Positions 49,583 to 58,350 of a stretch of DNA of 64,000 nucleotides are shown here, piece after piece. Made by a program: the position numbers and the translations under genes. Location: assembly GCA_035653615.1 (NCBI GenBank), contig DASRBN010000035.1, positions 62,001-126,000 of the forward strand. The letters are read 5' to 3'. The DNA comes from Ktedonobacteraceae bacterium. GTDB lineage: Bacteria; Chloroflexota; Ktedonobacteria; Ktedonobacterales; Ktedonobacteraceae. The notes under the pieces are model-generated. The model was not told where the DNA came from and searched no databases. It saw only the letters and a program-made list of their open reading frames with translations. Position 1 is the first letter of the stretch, and each line of letters starts with the position of its first letter.

Positions 49583-51292
49583 GTGTTAACTTTTCGGGAG
49601 GATTTAGAGGGCATAAGGAATCTTGCCAGGGGGTCATTATATAAGGGCCTTGTCGAGTGGGCACGCATACAACCGGAGGCGGTGTTTGTTGTGGAGGCGG
49701 AAACAGGGCGGGAGCTTACATATGCGCGCGCGCTTGCGGCGGTTAACGCTGTACGACGGATGCTCGGTGAGGCTCCACGACGGGTAATGCTGACTTTGCC
49801 CGGCGGAATAGCCAGCGCGGTAATCTGGCTGAGCGCGCTGAGTGGGGGACACCTGTTAGTGCCGGTGCCGCCGGATGCGACTGATGATGAGAAGTTGCGG
49901 ATTATGCAAAAATACGAGCCGGATGTTTTGTTTGTTGAAAACACGGAGGATTTTGCTTATCCCTATGCCAGAATTATAAGCCGGCAGCAATGCGATGCCT
50001 TGATTGAAGAGGCGTTTTTTTATGGCGCTATCGAGCCGGTGGAGGGGCGGATTTGTTTGACGACGTCGGGTTCGACCGGCACGCCGAAAGGGGTCATACT
50101 GAAGGAGAGGCAGATTGCCTGGACTGCGGATCGTGTGCGTGCCAGTCATGAACTTTCCCGTGTAGATCGAGGATTGACGGTGCTGCCTTTCTTTCACGTG
50201 AACGCGCCGGTGGTAAGCCTCTGCTCGTCGCTGCTGGCCGGTGGCACGGTTATTATCGCGCGACGGTTCAGCAGGAGGAATTTCTGGTCGTGGATCGAAC
50301 GCTACCAGGTTACGTGGGCAAGTATCGTGCCAACTATCGTGGCGATGCTGCTGGAAACAGAAAGACCGGCTTTTCTGCCGGGGTCTTTGCGCTTTGTACG
50401 AACGGGTTCGGCTGCGCTGCCTGCTGCTGATCTGCTGGCTTTTGAGGCTCGCTTCGGCATTCCTGTTATCGAAACGTATGGTTTATCGGAGGCGGCGAGC
50501 CAGGTGGTTGCTAACCCTGTGCCGCCAGGAGTTCGCAAACCAGGCTCCGCCGGTCGTCCCGTTGGCGTGGCTTTGCGTATCTGCTATCCGAGAACTGATG
50601 GCAGTGGAGAGCATGTTGAGTTATTGCGCGATGTTGAGCCTGGGGAGACGGGTGAAATCTGTATTGCCGGCCCCAGCGTGATCGATGCCTATGCAGATAA
50701 TGCTGGACAAGGGGCCTTTTCGGATGGATGGTTTCGCACCGGCGACCTGGGATACCTGGATGAGGATGGCTACCTGTTTATTCGGGGACGCCTGCGCGAG
50801 GTGATTAATCGCGGCGGAGAGAATATCGCGCCGCGCGAGGTTGAGGAAGTGCTCTTGAGACACGCCGCGGTACGAGAGGCGGCTGTGGTCGGTCGTCCTG
50901 ATGCTATCTATGGCGAACAGGTCGTGGCCTATCTTGCCGTCAGGGGCGCGTGGACTGAGGCGTTGGCGCGGGAGCTGCATGAGTTCGCGGCGCAACGGCT
51001 AAGCTCCCAGAAAGTGCCTATCGATTTTATTGTTCTCGATGCGCTGCCGAGGAATGCTACGGGTAAGATTGACCGGCATTTGTTGAGGTTGCGAGAACGG
51101 GCGGGCACGGGCAGGCGGGAGGCGGGCGACTATAAGGGTACGCCCGGAGGGGCCGATGAATCGGCGGTGTGTACGGTAAACCGGCCCCTCCGGGCCGATC
51201 AACCGGCGATGGGGGCGAGCAATGGTGGTCGGGGCCGATCAACCGACGAGGGGCACGGTGAACCGGCCCATACGAATACAGTAGGGGGTTGA
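49583..51292 (+). CDS. AMP-dependent acyl-CoA synthetase/ligase with repeat-derived C-terminal tail
   Basis: A 569-residue ANL-family ligase from a GTG start with AAGGAG 7 bases upstream. Motifs: 'ICLTTSGSTGTPKGVILKE' near 160-178, 'VIETYGLSEAASQVVANP', 'GWFRTGDLGYLDEDGYLFI', 'GRLREVINRGGENIAP', and C-terminal Lys 'LPRNATGKIDRHLLRLRE'. The enzyme proper ends near residue 503. The last 66 residues ('GADESAVCTVNRPLRADQPA' and neighbours) are translated intergenic repeats with no protein homology expected. It heads a four-gene unit with an acyltransferase, an amino-acid decarboxylase and a cysteine synthase. Confidence 0.88.
   Translation: MLTFREDLEGIRNLARGSLYKGLVEWARIQPEAVFVVEAETGRELTYARALAAVNAVRRMLGEAPRRVMLTLPGGIASAVIWLSALSGGHLLVPVPPDATDDEKLRIMQKYEPDVLFVENTEDFAYPYARIISRQQCDALIEEAFFYGAIEPVEGRICLTTSGSTGTPKGVILKERQIAWTADRVRASHELSRVDRGLTVLPFFHVNAPVVSLCSSLLAGGTVIIARRFSRRNFWSWIERYQVTWASIVPTIVAMLLETERPAFLPGSLRFVRTGSAALPAADLLAFEARFGIPVIETYGLSEAASQVVANPVPPGVRKPGSAGRPVGVALRICYPRTDGSGEHVELLRDVEPGETGEICIAGPSVIDAYADNAGQGAFSDGWFRTGDLGYLDEDGYLFIRGRLREVINRGGENIAPREVEEVLLRHAAVREAAVVGRPDAIYGEQVVAYLAVRGAWTEALARELHEFAAQRLSSQKVPIDFIVLDALPRNATGKIDRHLLRLRERAGTGRREAGDYKGTPGGADESAVCTVNRPLRADQPAMGASNGGRGRSTDEGHGEPAHTNTVGG
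51118..51273. repeat. Dispersed repeat block inside the end of the ligase gene
   Basis: It contains 'GCGGGCGACTATAAGGGTAC' and several 'GGGCCGAT(G/C)AA(T/C)CGGCG' units in tandem, the same families as at 33881, 40369 and 52505. The block is fully in frame with the ligase. Confidence 0.8.
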
Positions 51293-51301
51293 GGTGGTGA
51301 G

Positions 51302-52609
51302 ATGGTGAAAGAATTACAGGCTCGCCGCCCGCACGTGTATGAATTAGATCCGCTGCGAGTGATAACGGCTCTCTGTGTTGTCGCTGTGCATGCAGTCGCT
51401 TTAACTACTTTTCTCAACCATACGAGTGTGGGGGCACAGATACAAAATGCGCTGGTGGTGGCACTGCACTTTACAAGAGAGGAGTTCATCTTTGTAACGG
51501 CCTTCGCACTGATCTATGTCTATCATGGGAAGCCTTTTGATGTCAAGAAATTCTGGGCCAAACGAAGCATAGGGGTTCTGCTGCCCTATTGTATCTGGAG
51601 CGCGATCTATGTCGCGGTTAACGTGCCGGGACAGGCGCCGCTCCAATATATTCAGACCACGCTTATTGATATAGTGTCGGGGAATGCTTCATTTCAACTG
51701 TATTACATCCTGCTCACCCTACAGTTTTATATCCTCTTTCCGCTTTTCCTGGTGTTCATGACGCACGTTGCAAGCCATCCATGGAAAGTATTAAGTATTA
51801 GCTTCGTGCTTGAGGTTCTGTTGCTCTACGCGGACTATCGATGGGTGCAGCAGGGTACGCTGGCCTCATCCGGCTTCTGGCAGTTTTTCGCTACCTACCA
51901 GAATCGCTTCATACTGATCTACCAGTTCTACTTTGTACTGGGCGGGTTTACGGCATTGTACTTCCAGCAGGTGCGCTCATTTGTGCTGCGCAATGGATGG
52001 TTGATTGCATGCGGATTCCTGACTGCAACCGCTGCGCTGTGGCTGCACTTCGTGCTGCAACTGCGTGTGTACCAGGAGTCGATGGGATACGCGACATCGG
52101 TTTTGCAACCGATCATGGCTTTCTATAGCCTGGCCGTGATCCTCTTTTCGTTCTGGCTTGTTTGTCGTTGGGCAAGTCACAGGCAGAAGGACAACCTGCC
52201 ACGCGGCTATCGCACCTGGCAGGTGTTATCAGATGCCTCGTTTGGAGTATACCTCATCCACGTTCTCTTCCTGACGGCAATCCTGAAATGGGTGCTGCCC
52301 GCAATGCCGGCAGCGTGGCCCATCGCAATCCGCGTTTTTCTCACCTGGTTTTTGACCGCGGGAAGCGCAATGGGAGCGACGGTGATATTGCTGTATATTC
52401 CCGGCTTAAGTCACCTGGTTGGGCGCGCGCAGCCCACAAGTAAGAAGGTAGCACCAGGGGCGCTTCAAACATCTGTAGGGGCCGATAATGGGTTTGAACA
52501 AATTATTCCGTCCATCGCAAGGGCCGATCAATCGGCGATGGGCGCGATCAATCGGCCTCTACGGCAGAGCCGTGGAGCCGATTCATTTGCAAGGAGAAGA
52601 ACGATATGA
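51302..52609 (+). CDS. Acyltransferase family 3 (OafA-like) membrane protein
   Basis: A 435-residue protein with about 10 membrane segments. The family signature is at the N-terminus: 'YELDPLRVITALCVVAVHAV' with the catalytic His in the first helix, then 'GVLLPYCIWSAIYVAV' and, near residue 310, 'LSDASFGVYLIHVLFLTAIL'. Such proteins transfer acyl groups to sugars, amines or exported metabolites. The last 45 residues ('ADQSAMGAINRPLRQSRGAD') are repeat-derived. The stop overlaps the start of the decarboxylase gene (ATGA). In this operon it may acylate the product of the ligase or decarboxylase (inference). Confidence 0.85.
   Translation: MVKELQARRPHVYELDPLRVITALCVVAVHAVALTTFLNHTSVGAQIQNALVVALHFTREEFIFVTAFALIYVYHGKPFDVKKFWAKRSIGVLLPYCIWSAIYVAVNVPGQAPLQYIQTTLIDIVSGNASFQLYYILLTLQFYILFPLFLVFMTHVASHPWKVLSISFVLEVLLLYADYRWVQQGTLASSGFWQFFATYQNRFILIYQFYFVLGGFTALYFQQVRSFVLRNGWLIACGFLTATAALWLHFVLQLRVYQESMGYATSVLQPIMAFYSLAVILFSFWLVCRWASHRQKDNLPRGYRTWQVLSDASFGVYLIHVLFLTAILKWVLPAMPAAWPIAIRVFLTWFLTAGSAMGATVILLYIPGLSHLVGRAQPTSKKVAPGALQTSVGADNGFEQIIPSIARADQSAMGAINRPLRQSRGADSFARRRTI
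52478..52566. repeat. Dispersed repeat copy inside the end of the acyltransferase gene
   Basis: It carries GGGGCCGATAATGG...AAATTATTC followed by the 'CGATCAATCGGC' unit, the same order as at 40325-40413, and is read in frame by the acyltransferase. Confidence 0.8.
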
Positions 52610-54177
52610 AAACGATAGAGAGCTTTTCATTGAACAGAGAAACGAAGGTAATGCCGGATTCGTCAACCGGATTGTCTTTTGATAGGGAGACGTTCCGGCA
52701 GTTTGGCTACCGGGTGATGGATGAAGTGGCTTCGTACCTGGATGAGATAGATGAGCGGCCTATATGGCAACCAATGCCGGATGAGGTACACCAGGCCATC
52801 CGAGGGCAGGAGCTTCCGCTGGAGGGACAGCCATTCGAGCAAGCGCTGGATTTCATTCAACACATGATTCTTCCTTATCCACAGGGGAATGGGCACCCTC
52901 GCTTTGCCGGGTGGATTAACTCGGCGCCTGCCCATGCCGGTATCCTGGTCAAACCATTGGCGGCTGCTATGAATCCCAATTGTGGCATCGGAGATCATGC
53001 CGGCCAGGAGCTGGAACGGCGCATGGTGCAGTGGATCATGGAACTGTGCGGATTTCCAACAGGGGGAAGCGCCGGTGTGTTCGTCAGTGGCGGCTCCGAG
53101 GCCAATTTCACGTGCTTGCAGGCCGCTCGCCAGTGGGCAGCGCGCGTTGATGGCTGGGATGTACGGGCTGAGGGCGTGCAGGGAATGCATCGTCCTTTTA
53201 TACTGTACCAGTCAGATCAGGGGCATTTTTGCATTCGCAGGTCGGTCGAGGCGATGGGGCTGGGCCGCAATGCGATCCGTATTATTCCTTCGACAGATAC
53301 TTTCCAGATGGATGTCAAGCAGCTGCGCCAGCAGATTATTGACGATTGGGCAGCGGGACTGCGGCCATTCTGTGTGGTTGCGACCGCCGGAACTGTCGAC
53401 ACGGGCGCGATTGATCCGCTTGACGAGCTGGCCGATTTGTGTGAAGAGCAAGGACTGTGGCTGCACATAGATGGCTCCTACGGCTCTTTTGGCATTCTCG
53501 ATGAGGATGTTGCTCCTCTTTACAAGGGCATCGAGCGCGTGCATTCCCTGGCGACCGACCAGCATAAGTGGCTCTCTGTTCCTATTGACTGCGGCTGCGC
53601 GCTGGTGAGAAATGGTGAGGCGCTGCGCGATGCATTTCGCCTCACTCCGCCGGGGCAGGATGAGCATGAACCGTGGCAGTCGGAATATACATTGCAGCGC
53701 ACGCGCAGGTTCAGGGCGTTGGAAGTCTGGGCCATCGTTCATACTGCCGGTCGCAATGGGCTGGCCAGGGCCATTAGCAAAAATATCGAAATGGCTCACC
53801 TGCTCGGACAACTCATTGAAGCCAATCCAGACCTCGAACTCGTGGCGACAGGCCCATTGAGTATTGTGCGTTTTCGCTATGCTCCAGAGGAACTACGCGA
53901 TGAGCCATTGCTACTAGACCAGTTAAATAAAGCGCTGACCTACGAAATGCAGCGGCGTGGGAAAGCATTTCTGACGAGTACGCATTTTCAGGACAAGGAG
54001 GTACTGCGCGCCTGTATGGTCAATTATATGACCACTGAAGAAGATGTATGGGCCATCATCGAGGAAACGATTGCTACAGGCAAACATGTTGCGGGCCGTT
54101 ACTTCCACTCTCCACGCGCTTTTATTGACACCGCTGCTGTATCAGAAAGTATCGCTCAATTGAGTGCGAAGCCATAG
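52606..54177 (+). CDS. Pyridoxal-dependent decarboxylase (aromatic-L-amino-acid decarboxylase type)
   Basis: A 523-residue group II PLP decarboxylase: 'GNGHPRFAGWINSAPAHAG', 'AAMNPNCGIGDHAGQELER', 'GVFVSGGSEANFTCLQAAR', 'VVATAGTVDTGAIDPLDELA', 'WLHIDGSYGSFG' and the PLP lysine in 'ATDQHKWLSVPIDCG'. It probably converts an aromatic or acidic amino acid to its amine. The N-terminal 25 residues are not conserved, so the ATG at 52606 may be slightly early, but AAGGAG lies 9 bases before it. It is co-transcribed and coupled with the acyltransferase. Confidence 0.9.
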   Translation: MKTIESFSLNRETKVMPDSSTGLSFDRETFRQFGYRVMDEVASYLDEIDERPIWQPMPDEVHQAIRGQELPLEGQPFEQALDFIQHMILPYPQGNGHPRFAGWINSAPAHAGILVKPLAAAMNPNCGIGDHAGQELERRMVQWIMELCGFPTGGSAGVFVSGGSEANFTCLQAARQWAARVDGWDVRAEGVQGMHRPFILYQSDQGHFCIRRSVEAMGLGRNAIRIIPSTDTFQMDVKQLRQQIIDDWAAGLRPFCVVATAGTVDTGAIDPLDELADLCEEQGLWLHIDGSYGSFGILDEDVAPLYKGIERVHSLATDQHKWLSVPIDCGCALVRNGEALRDAFRLTPPGQDEHEPWQSEYTLQRTRRFRALEVWAIVHTAGRNGLARAISKNIEMAHLLGQLIEANPDLELVATGPLSIVRFRYAPEELRDEPLLLDQLNKALTYEMQRRGKAFLTSTHFQDKEVLRACMVNYMTTEEDVWAIIEETIATGKHVAGRYFHSPRAFIDTAAVSESIAQLSAKP

Positions 54178-54194
54178 AAAGAGAGTGATAAATT

Positions 54195-55142
54195 ATGCGT
54201 TATGCAAACATTTTGGAGACGATTGGGAATACGCCACTGGTCGAACTGAAAAGTTTTACTATCAAGCCAGGTGTGCAGATCTTCGCGAAACTGGAGGGGA
54301 TCAATCCATCGGGTAGCATCAAGGACCGCATCGCGTTGAAGATGATCGAGCAGGCTGAAGCTGAAGGTTTGCTGGCGCGAAACTCGATCATACTGGAACC
54401 GACAAGTGGCAATACGGGAGTGGCGCTGGCGCTGGTGGCAAATATGAAGGGATACCCGTTCACAGCGGTGATATCCGAGAAAGGAACGCAGGATAAACGC
54501 CGATTGCTCGAACTGTATGGTGCCGATATCATCACTTCTCCTGGATCAGCCGGCAGCAATGGAGCTATCCGGCTGGCTCAGGAGTTAGTTCAGAAGGATA
54601 AGCGCTACGTGATGCTGTATCAATACGGCAATGAGGCCAATGCAGCGGCACACTATACGACTACGGCGGCAGAGATCATTTCGGATATGCCCGGCGTCGA
54701 TGTCTTTGTCGCGGGACTGGGAACAGGCGGAACGCTGACAGGCGTGGCCCGGCGGTTAAAGATGCACAATCCTGGTATTCGCGTTGTCGCGGCAGAGCCG
54801 GTGCAGGGCGATAGTATTCAGGGATTGCGCAACCTGGCGGATGGTTTCGTACCCCCGGTACTCGATTTATCGGTCATCGATGCCCGGCAGTTAGTTTCAA
54901 GTTCCGAGGCCTGGATGCGCTCGTTGCAATTAAAGGCGCTGGAGGGGATTTTCGCGGGACCTTCGAGTGGCGCGGTGCTGGAAGTGGCCCTGCGTATCGC
55001 GGCTACTATGAATCGTGGCAAGATTGTGGTCATTCTGGCGGATGGAGGCTGGAAATACATGAGCGAGGATCATTGGATGACAAAGCTCTCGCCCCCGCCA
55101 TTGGTGGCCGGTACTGATCAGAGGGTTGTTTTCGCCGCATAG
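54195..55142 (+). CDS. cysK: Cysteine synthase-like PLP enzyme (O-acetylserine sulfhydrylase family)
   Basis: A 315-residue fold-type II PLP enzyme: 'ILETIGNTPLVELKSF', the PLP lysine 'EGINPSGSIKDRIALKM', the substrate loop 'EPTSGNTGVALAL', the phosphate cup 'AGLGTGGTLTGVARRLK' and 'IFAGPSSGAVLEVAL'. These are the hallmarks of CysK/CysM. In a biosynthetic context it could make another beta-substituted alanine. It follows the decarboxylase by 17 bases; whether it serves general sulfur metabolism or the cluster is not decided. Confidence 0.88.
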   Translation: MRYANILETIGNTPLVELKSFTIKPGVQIFAKLEGINPSGSIKDRIALKMIEQAEAEGLLARNSIILEPTSGNTGVALALVANMKGYPFTAVISEKGTQDKRRLLELYGADIITSPGSAGSNGAIRLAQELVQKDKRYVMLYQYGNEANAAAHYTTTAAEIISDMPGVDVFVAGLGTGGTLTGVARRLKMHNPGIRVVAAEPVQGDSIQGLRNLADGFVPPVLDLSVIDARQLVSSSEAWMRSLQLKALEGIFAGPSSGAVLEVALRIAATMNRGKIVVILADGGWKYMSEDHWMTKLSPPPLVAGTDQRVVFAA

Positions 55143-55438
55143 GACGGGAAATGTAAAGGCGAAGGAGGGAGAAGACAGGCAAACCAGATACGAGTGAAAG
55201 GCGGGCGACCGCAAGAGTACGCCCCTACATGGCCGACCATAAAAGAAGGCTCAGCGCAACATTTTTATTCGTAGTCTCGTTGTGATAGAATGGGTGCTGC
55301 TTTGCGCATATTCTTTTTACTGGCCGGCGAATTGGTTGCACTGAACGCAGCGGGGCGAGGACAGGTACAAGACGCTGTCCCCAGAAGGTACTCCGCCACC
55401 AATCTTGCCATATTCTTCATATAGAGAAGGTAAGAGTT
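55143..55438. other. Intergenic stretch with one dispersed repeat
   Basis: No gene is seen. 55202-55229 is a copy of the 'GCGGGCGACC...TACGCCCCTAC' repeat. The remainder before the esterase has no clear promoter; TTCGTAGTC...GATAGAATG near 55269-55292 is only suggestive. Confidence 0.4.
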
Positions 55439-56605
55439 GTGGTAGGCAATGGAGTCAGGAGTGACAAAGTATCGCTTAAGAAAAGAGGCCCAAACAAGGC
55501 ACTCCGTACAACTCTGATCGGTTTGATAAGCGTTCTCGTTTGTGGCCTGTTATTGATCTGTAGTTATAGCCCGTCCGGCATGTCTAAAAAGACTAACCAT
55601 GCTTTAGCAAAAACGAGCATAGTTACGCATCCAATAGTAAGTTCAGGCTGCGGCAAACCGGCGCCTTTCTCGCCTGGCTCGAGTGAGAACGAAACGATCA
55701 GGTCTGGGGGATTTGCCCGACTGTTCCGTTTGCACCTGCCTTCGGGCTACAGGAACAACACACCACAGCCTTTAGTGCTGAACTTTCATGGACACGGCAG
55801 CACTGCTACACAGCAGGAACATTTGACGAAGCTGTCGATACTGGCCGATCAGCAGGATTTTATAGCGGTCTACCCACAGGGGATGGTTGGGCCGGATAAT
55901 ACAACCGGCTGGGCGACAGGGCCGGCCCACGACCCGCATGCGAACGATGTGCTGTTTGTGAGCGATCTCTTGAATAGCTTGCAGGCGCGGCTATGCATCG
56001 ATCCGACGCGCATTTATGCCATGGGATTTTCAAATGGTGGTGGGATGGTAAATCTGCTGGCGGCACAATTGTCAGGGCGGATCGCAGCATTTGCTTCGAT
56101 ATCAGGCTCGTATTATCCTGTACCTGGCGGTTATCATGTTGTGAGGTCGGTTCCTTTGCTCGAAATACATGGCACAGGAGACCGGGTTGTGCCTTATAAT
56201 GGCAGCGTGTCGAAGGACTACGAATCGGTGACGAAATGGCTGCTGAGTTGGGTGCAGAGAGATAATTGTAATAACCGGCCAGATATATTCTTGAGGCAAA
56301 AAACGATTATAGGCGAGCAATGGCTGGGGTGTAGGGATGGAGTGGCGATTATTCACTATCGCATTTTGAATGAGGGGCACATATGGCCACATATGCTATT
56401 CGACGAGCAAATTCAGAAGAAATGGTGCCAGGTTACGGCTGCAGCCCTGATCTGGCAATTTTTCAAAAATTATCCAATGGTGGTGCGCCAGGTGAGCAAT
56501 TTGAAGCGAGATACGTATGTTTTTGGTCAAGAAATTCATAGTTTGGATAGCTCTTGCAATGATTATTATGGGTCTGGCACTGATCGCGCTGGGAATATTT
56601 TCTAA
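55439..56605 (+). CDS. Exported esterase of the PHB depolymerase/feruloyl esterase (LpqC) family
   Basis: A 388-residue protein from a GTG start. Residues 21-43 are a hydrophobic anchor or signal ('TTLIGLISVLVCGLLLICSYS'; the Cys could be a lipobox residue). The esterase domain has 'LVLNFHGHGSTATQQEH', 'FIAVYPQGMVGPDNTTGWA', the nucleophile 'IYAMGFSNGGGMVNLLA' and 'LEIHGTGDRVVPYNGS'; catalytic His likely in 'NEGHIWP'. The last 30 residues overlap the next gene by 89 bases and look unlike a normal C-terminus, so a frameshift near the end is possible. It acts on extracellular esters, substrate unknown. Confidence 0.82.
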   Translation: MVGNGVRSDKVSLKKRGPNKALRTTLIGLISVLVCGLLLICSYSPSGMSKKTNHALAKTSIVTHPIVSSGCGKPAPFSPGSSENETIRSGGFARLFRLHLPSGYRNNTPQPLVLNFHGHGSTATQQEHLTKLSILADQQDFIAVYPQGMVGPDNTTGWATGPAHDPHANDVLFVSDLLNSLQARLCIDPTRIYAMGFSNGGGMVNLLAAQLSGRIAAFASISGSYYPVPGGYHVVRSVPLLEIHGTGDRVVPYNGSVSKDYESVTKWLLSWVQRDNCNNRPDIFLRQKTIIGEQWLGCRDGVAIIHYRILNEGHIWPHMLFDEQIQKKWCQVTAAALIWQFFKNYPMVVRQVSNLKRDTYVFGQEIHSLDSSCNDYYGSGTDRAGNIF

Positions 56606-57473
56606 CGACGCGGCAAGTGGGAAAAGCAGGCAAAGCAGCTCTCAACATGTTCCTGCGCCTGTTGCCACGAACAATCCTACTCCCACGGCAGCACAACCAT
56701 CTTCGACGGCTACCACCTTCGATGGATTTCAGACACTTACGTTTAACGATGCAAGCGGGTCGAAGATGACCTACTATCTCTATATCCCCACCGGTTATAA
56801 TCCTGGGCAGAAGTATCCACTTGTGCTGTTGCTGCATGGCGGTGGAGAGGTTGCAAAGGCCAATGCGACTGCCCAACAGAACAGAGATGTACTGCTCAAG
56901 CAATATTATGTACAGGTATGGATTTCTCCGGCAATTCAGCAGAAGTGGCCGAGCTTTATTCTTGTTCCCCAGGTTATGGCACCGGATCGCTGGGTGAATG
57001 TTCCCGCTTCCACCGGCTCCTATACTATGACTTCGCAGCCCAGCAATTCTTTACGCATGGCAAAAGAAATCCTGGATTGGGTGCAACAGCAATACAAGGG
57101 CATAGACTCGCATCGACTCTACGTCACGGGACTTTCCATGGGAGGCTATGGAACCTGGGAGGCGATTGAGCGCTGGCCGAACTACTTCGCGGCAGCGGCT
57201 CCGCTTGCTGGAGCGGGCGATCCTTCAAAAGCGTATCTGCTGGTTCGCGAGCCAATCTGGGCGTTTCATGGGGCAAAGGATACGGTTGTGCCCGTATCGG
57301 GTTCGCGGGATATGATTTCTGCTATCATGCTGGCCGGTGGTCAGCCGCTTTACACCGAATATCCTGATGCCGGGCATGGTCTATGGGGTCCCGGCGGAGT
57401 TTACGATCCAAAGGCGGACCCTCCTTTCTTCGAGTGGCTGTTTTCGCAAAAGCTGCCGCAAGGTGGAAAATGA
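56517..57473 (+). CDS. Exported/membrane-anchored alpha/beta hydrolase (phospholipase/carboxylesterase-like)
   Basis: A 318-residue protein with an N-terminal membrane segment (7-28, 'FIVWIALAMIIMGLALIALG'), a Ser/Thr/Pro-rich linker (30-70) and an esterase domain: 'YPLVLLLHGGGEVAKANA', nucleophile 'LYVTGLSMGGYGTWEAIE', acid 'AFHGAKDTVVPVSGS' and 'EYPDAGHGLWGPGG' for His. This is the family of 'prolyl oligopeptidase-like' esterases often exported in Chloroflexota. It begins inside the upstream esterase gene in another frame. No good ribosome site is visible, so translation may depend on the upstream gene. Confidence 0.84.
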   Translation: MFLVKKFIVWIALAMIIMGLALIALGIFSNDAASGKSRQSSSQHVPAPVATNNPTPTAAQPSSTATTFDGFQTLTFNDASGSKMTYYLYIPTGYNPGQKYPLVLLLHGGGEVAKANATAQQNRDVLLKQYYVQVWISPAIQQKWPSFILVPQVMAPDRWVNVPASTGSYTMTSQPSNSLRMAKEILDWVQQQYKGIDSHRLYVTGLSMGGYGTWEAIERWPNYFAAAAPLAGAGDPSKAYLLVREPIWAFHGAKDTVVPVSGSRDMISAIMLAGGQPLYTEYPDAGHGLWGPGGVYDPKADPPFFEWLFSQKLPQGGK

Positions 57474-57493
57474 GATAAAAAAAATAGTATTGT

Positions 57494-57859
57494 TCATTGT
57501 GGCAGGGTTCTCTCCCTGGTAAGGAACGTGACAATTTGCTCCACGAAATCGGATGGGATCGGTTTCTCTACTGGGAACTTGATCGTACCCTTAGCTGTTT
57601 TATAATGCGAGAGTTCTTGCTGGAACGCTTCATCGCCAGCGGGTATAGGATGCAAGGAAATATGGTGTTTCCAACCGGCAAAGAACACTAAATGTCTGCC
57701 ATAAAGATCGAAGGTAGGTATGTTATAGCTGATGGTCTCCACGGCATTAGGAGCAGCGCGATGAATGGCTTGCCTAACTTGTTGCAGGGCAGCCTGGACT
57801 GGTCCTGGAAAGGTGGAGATGTATTCGTCAATGGTGGTGAAGTGTTTATTGTCTGTCAT
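57494..57859 (-). CDS. DUF1801 (YdhG-like) protein
   Basis: A 121-residue protein of the DUF1801 family: 'IDEYISTFPGPVQAALQQVR', 'PNAVETISYNIPTFDLYGRH', 'FFAGWKHHISLHPIPAGDEA' and 'GTIKFPVEKPIPSDFVEQIV'. Members are intracellular; a Bacillus relative is reported as an iron chaperone, but general function is unclear. It is convergent with the upstream esterase and stands alone or with the two minus-strand genes that follow. Confidence 0.85.
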   Translation of the reverse strand: MTDNKHFTTIDEYISTFPGPVQAALQQVRQAIHRAAPNAVETISYNIPTFDLYGRHLVFFAGWKHHISLHPIPAGDEAFQQELSHYKTAKGTIKFPVEKPIPSDFVEQIVTFLTRERTLPQ

Positions 57860-57894
57860 TCATGTATCCTCTTTCTATGATTCCCTGCGCAGGG

Positions 57895-58350
57895 CTAACG
57901 TTCAGGCTCGCGCTGATGAGCGATTTTTCCTGGAACGGACAATGTTGTATCTTTTTGCTCTCTCTCAAGCAGCACCAGTTTCTTCATGAGGTTCTGTAAT
58001 TCTTCCTCTGGATTGCTGCAGATACCGGCATGTACGGGCGAGGTCTGGATGATGGTGCTGCGTGGGGATATGAGCCAGTTAAAACGTTCTGATTGGGAGA
58101 GCTGCCCGATAGGACCGCCCTGCTTTTTTCCATGGCAGATCTGGATGATATGCTCAAGCTGTTGCTGCACGGCAGTAAGATCAAGTTGGGGAGCAAATGC
58201 GCGCAATCGCTCATAGTCAACATGGATGGATGCATCGAGAAAACGGCGCGTCGGGCTGTGCAGGATAATGCCGACGTTGAGGCATTCGCCACGCTCAACA
58301 TGGGGAACGACACGAATGATGGCGTAATCATATGAGCTGGTCTCGCGCAC
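57895..58350 (-). CDS. DUF3037 family protein, partner of the HipA-like kinase
   Basis: A 151-residue protein: 'YDYAIIRVVPHVERGECLNV' then 'GIILHSPTRRFLDASIHVD', 'RLRAFAPQLDLTAVQQQL' and 'RFNWLISPRSTIIQTSPVHA'. This is the DUF3037 pattern. It overlaps the end of the HipA-like gene by 23 bases, so they are translated as a pair. The two families are commonly adjacent, and a role as partner or antitoxin of the kinase is possible but unproved. Confidence 0.82.
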   Translation of the reverse strand: MRETSSYDYAIIRVVPHVERGECLNVGIILHSPTRRFLDASIHVDYERLRAFAPQLDLTAVQQQLEHIIQICHGKKQGGPIGQLSQSERFNWLISPRSTIIQTSPVHAGICSNPEEELQNLMKKLVLLEREQKDTTLSVPGKIAHQREPER

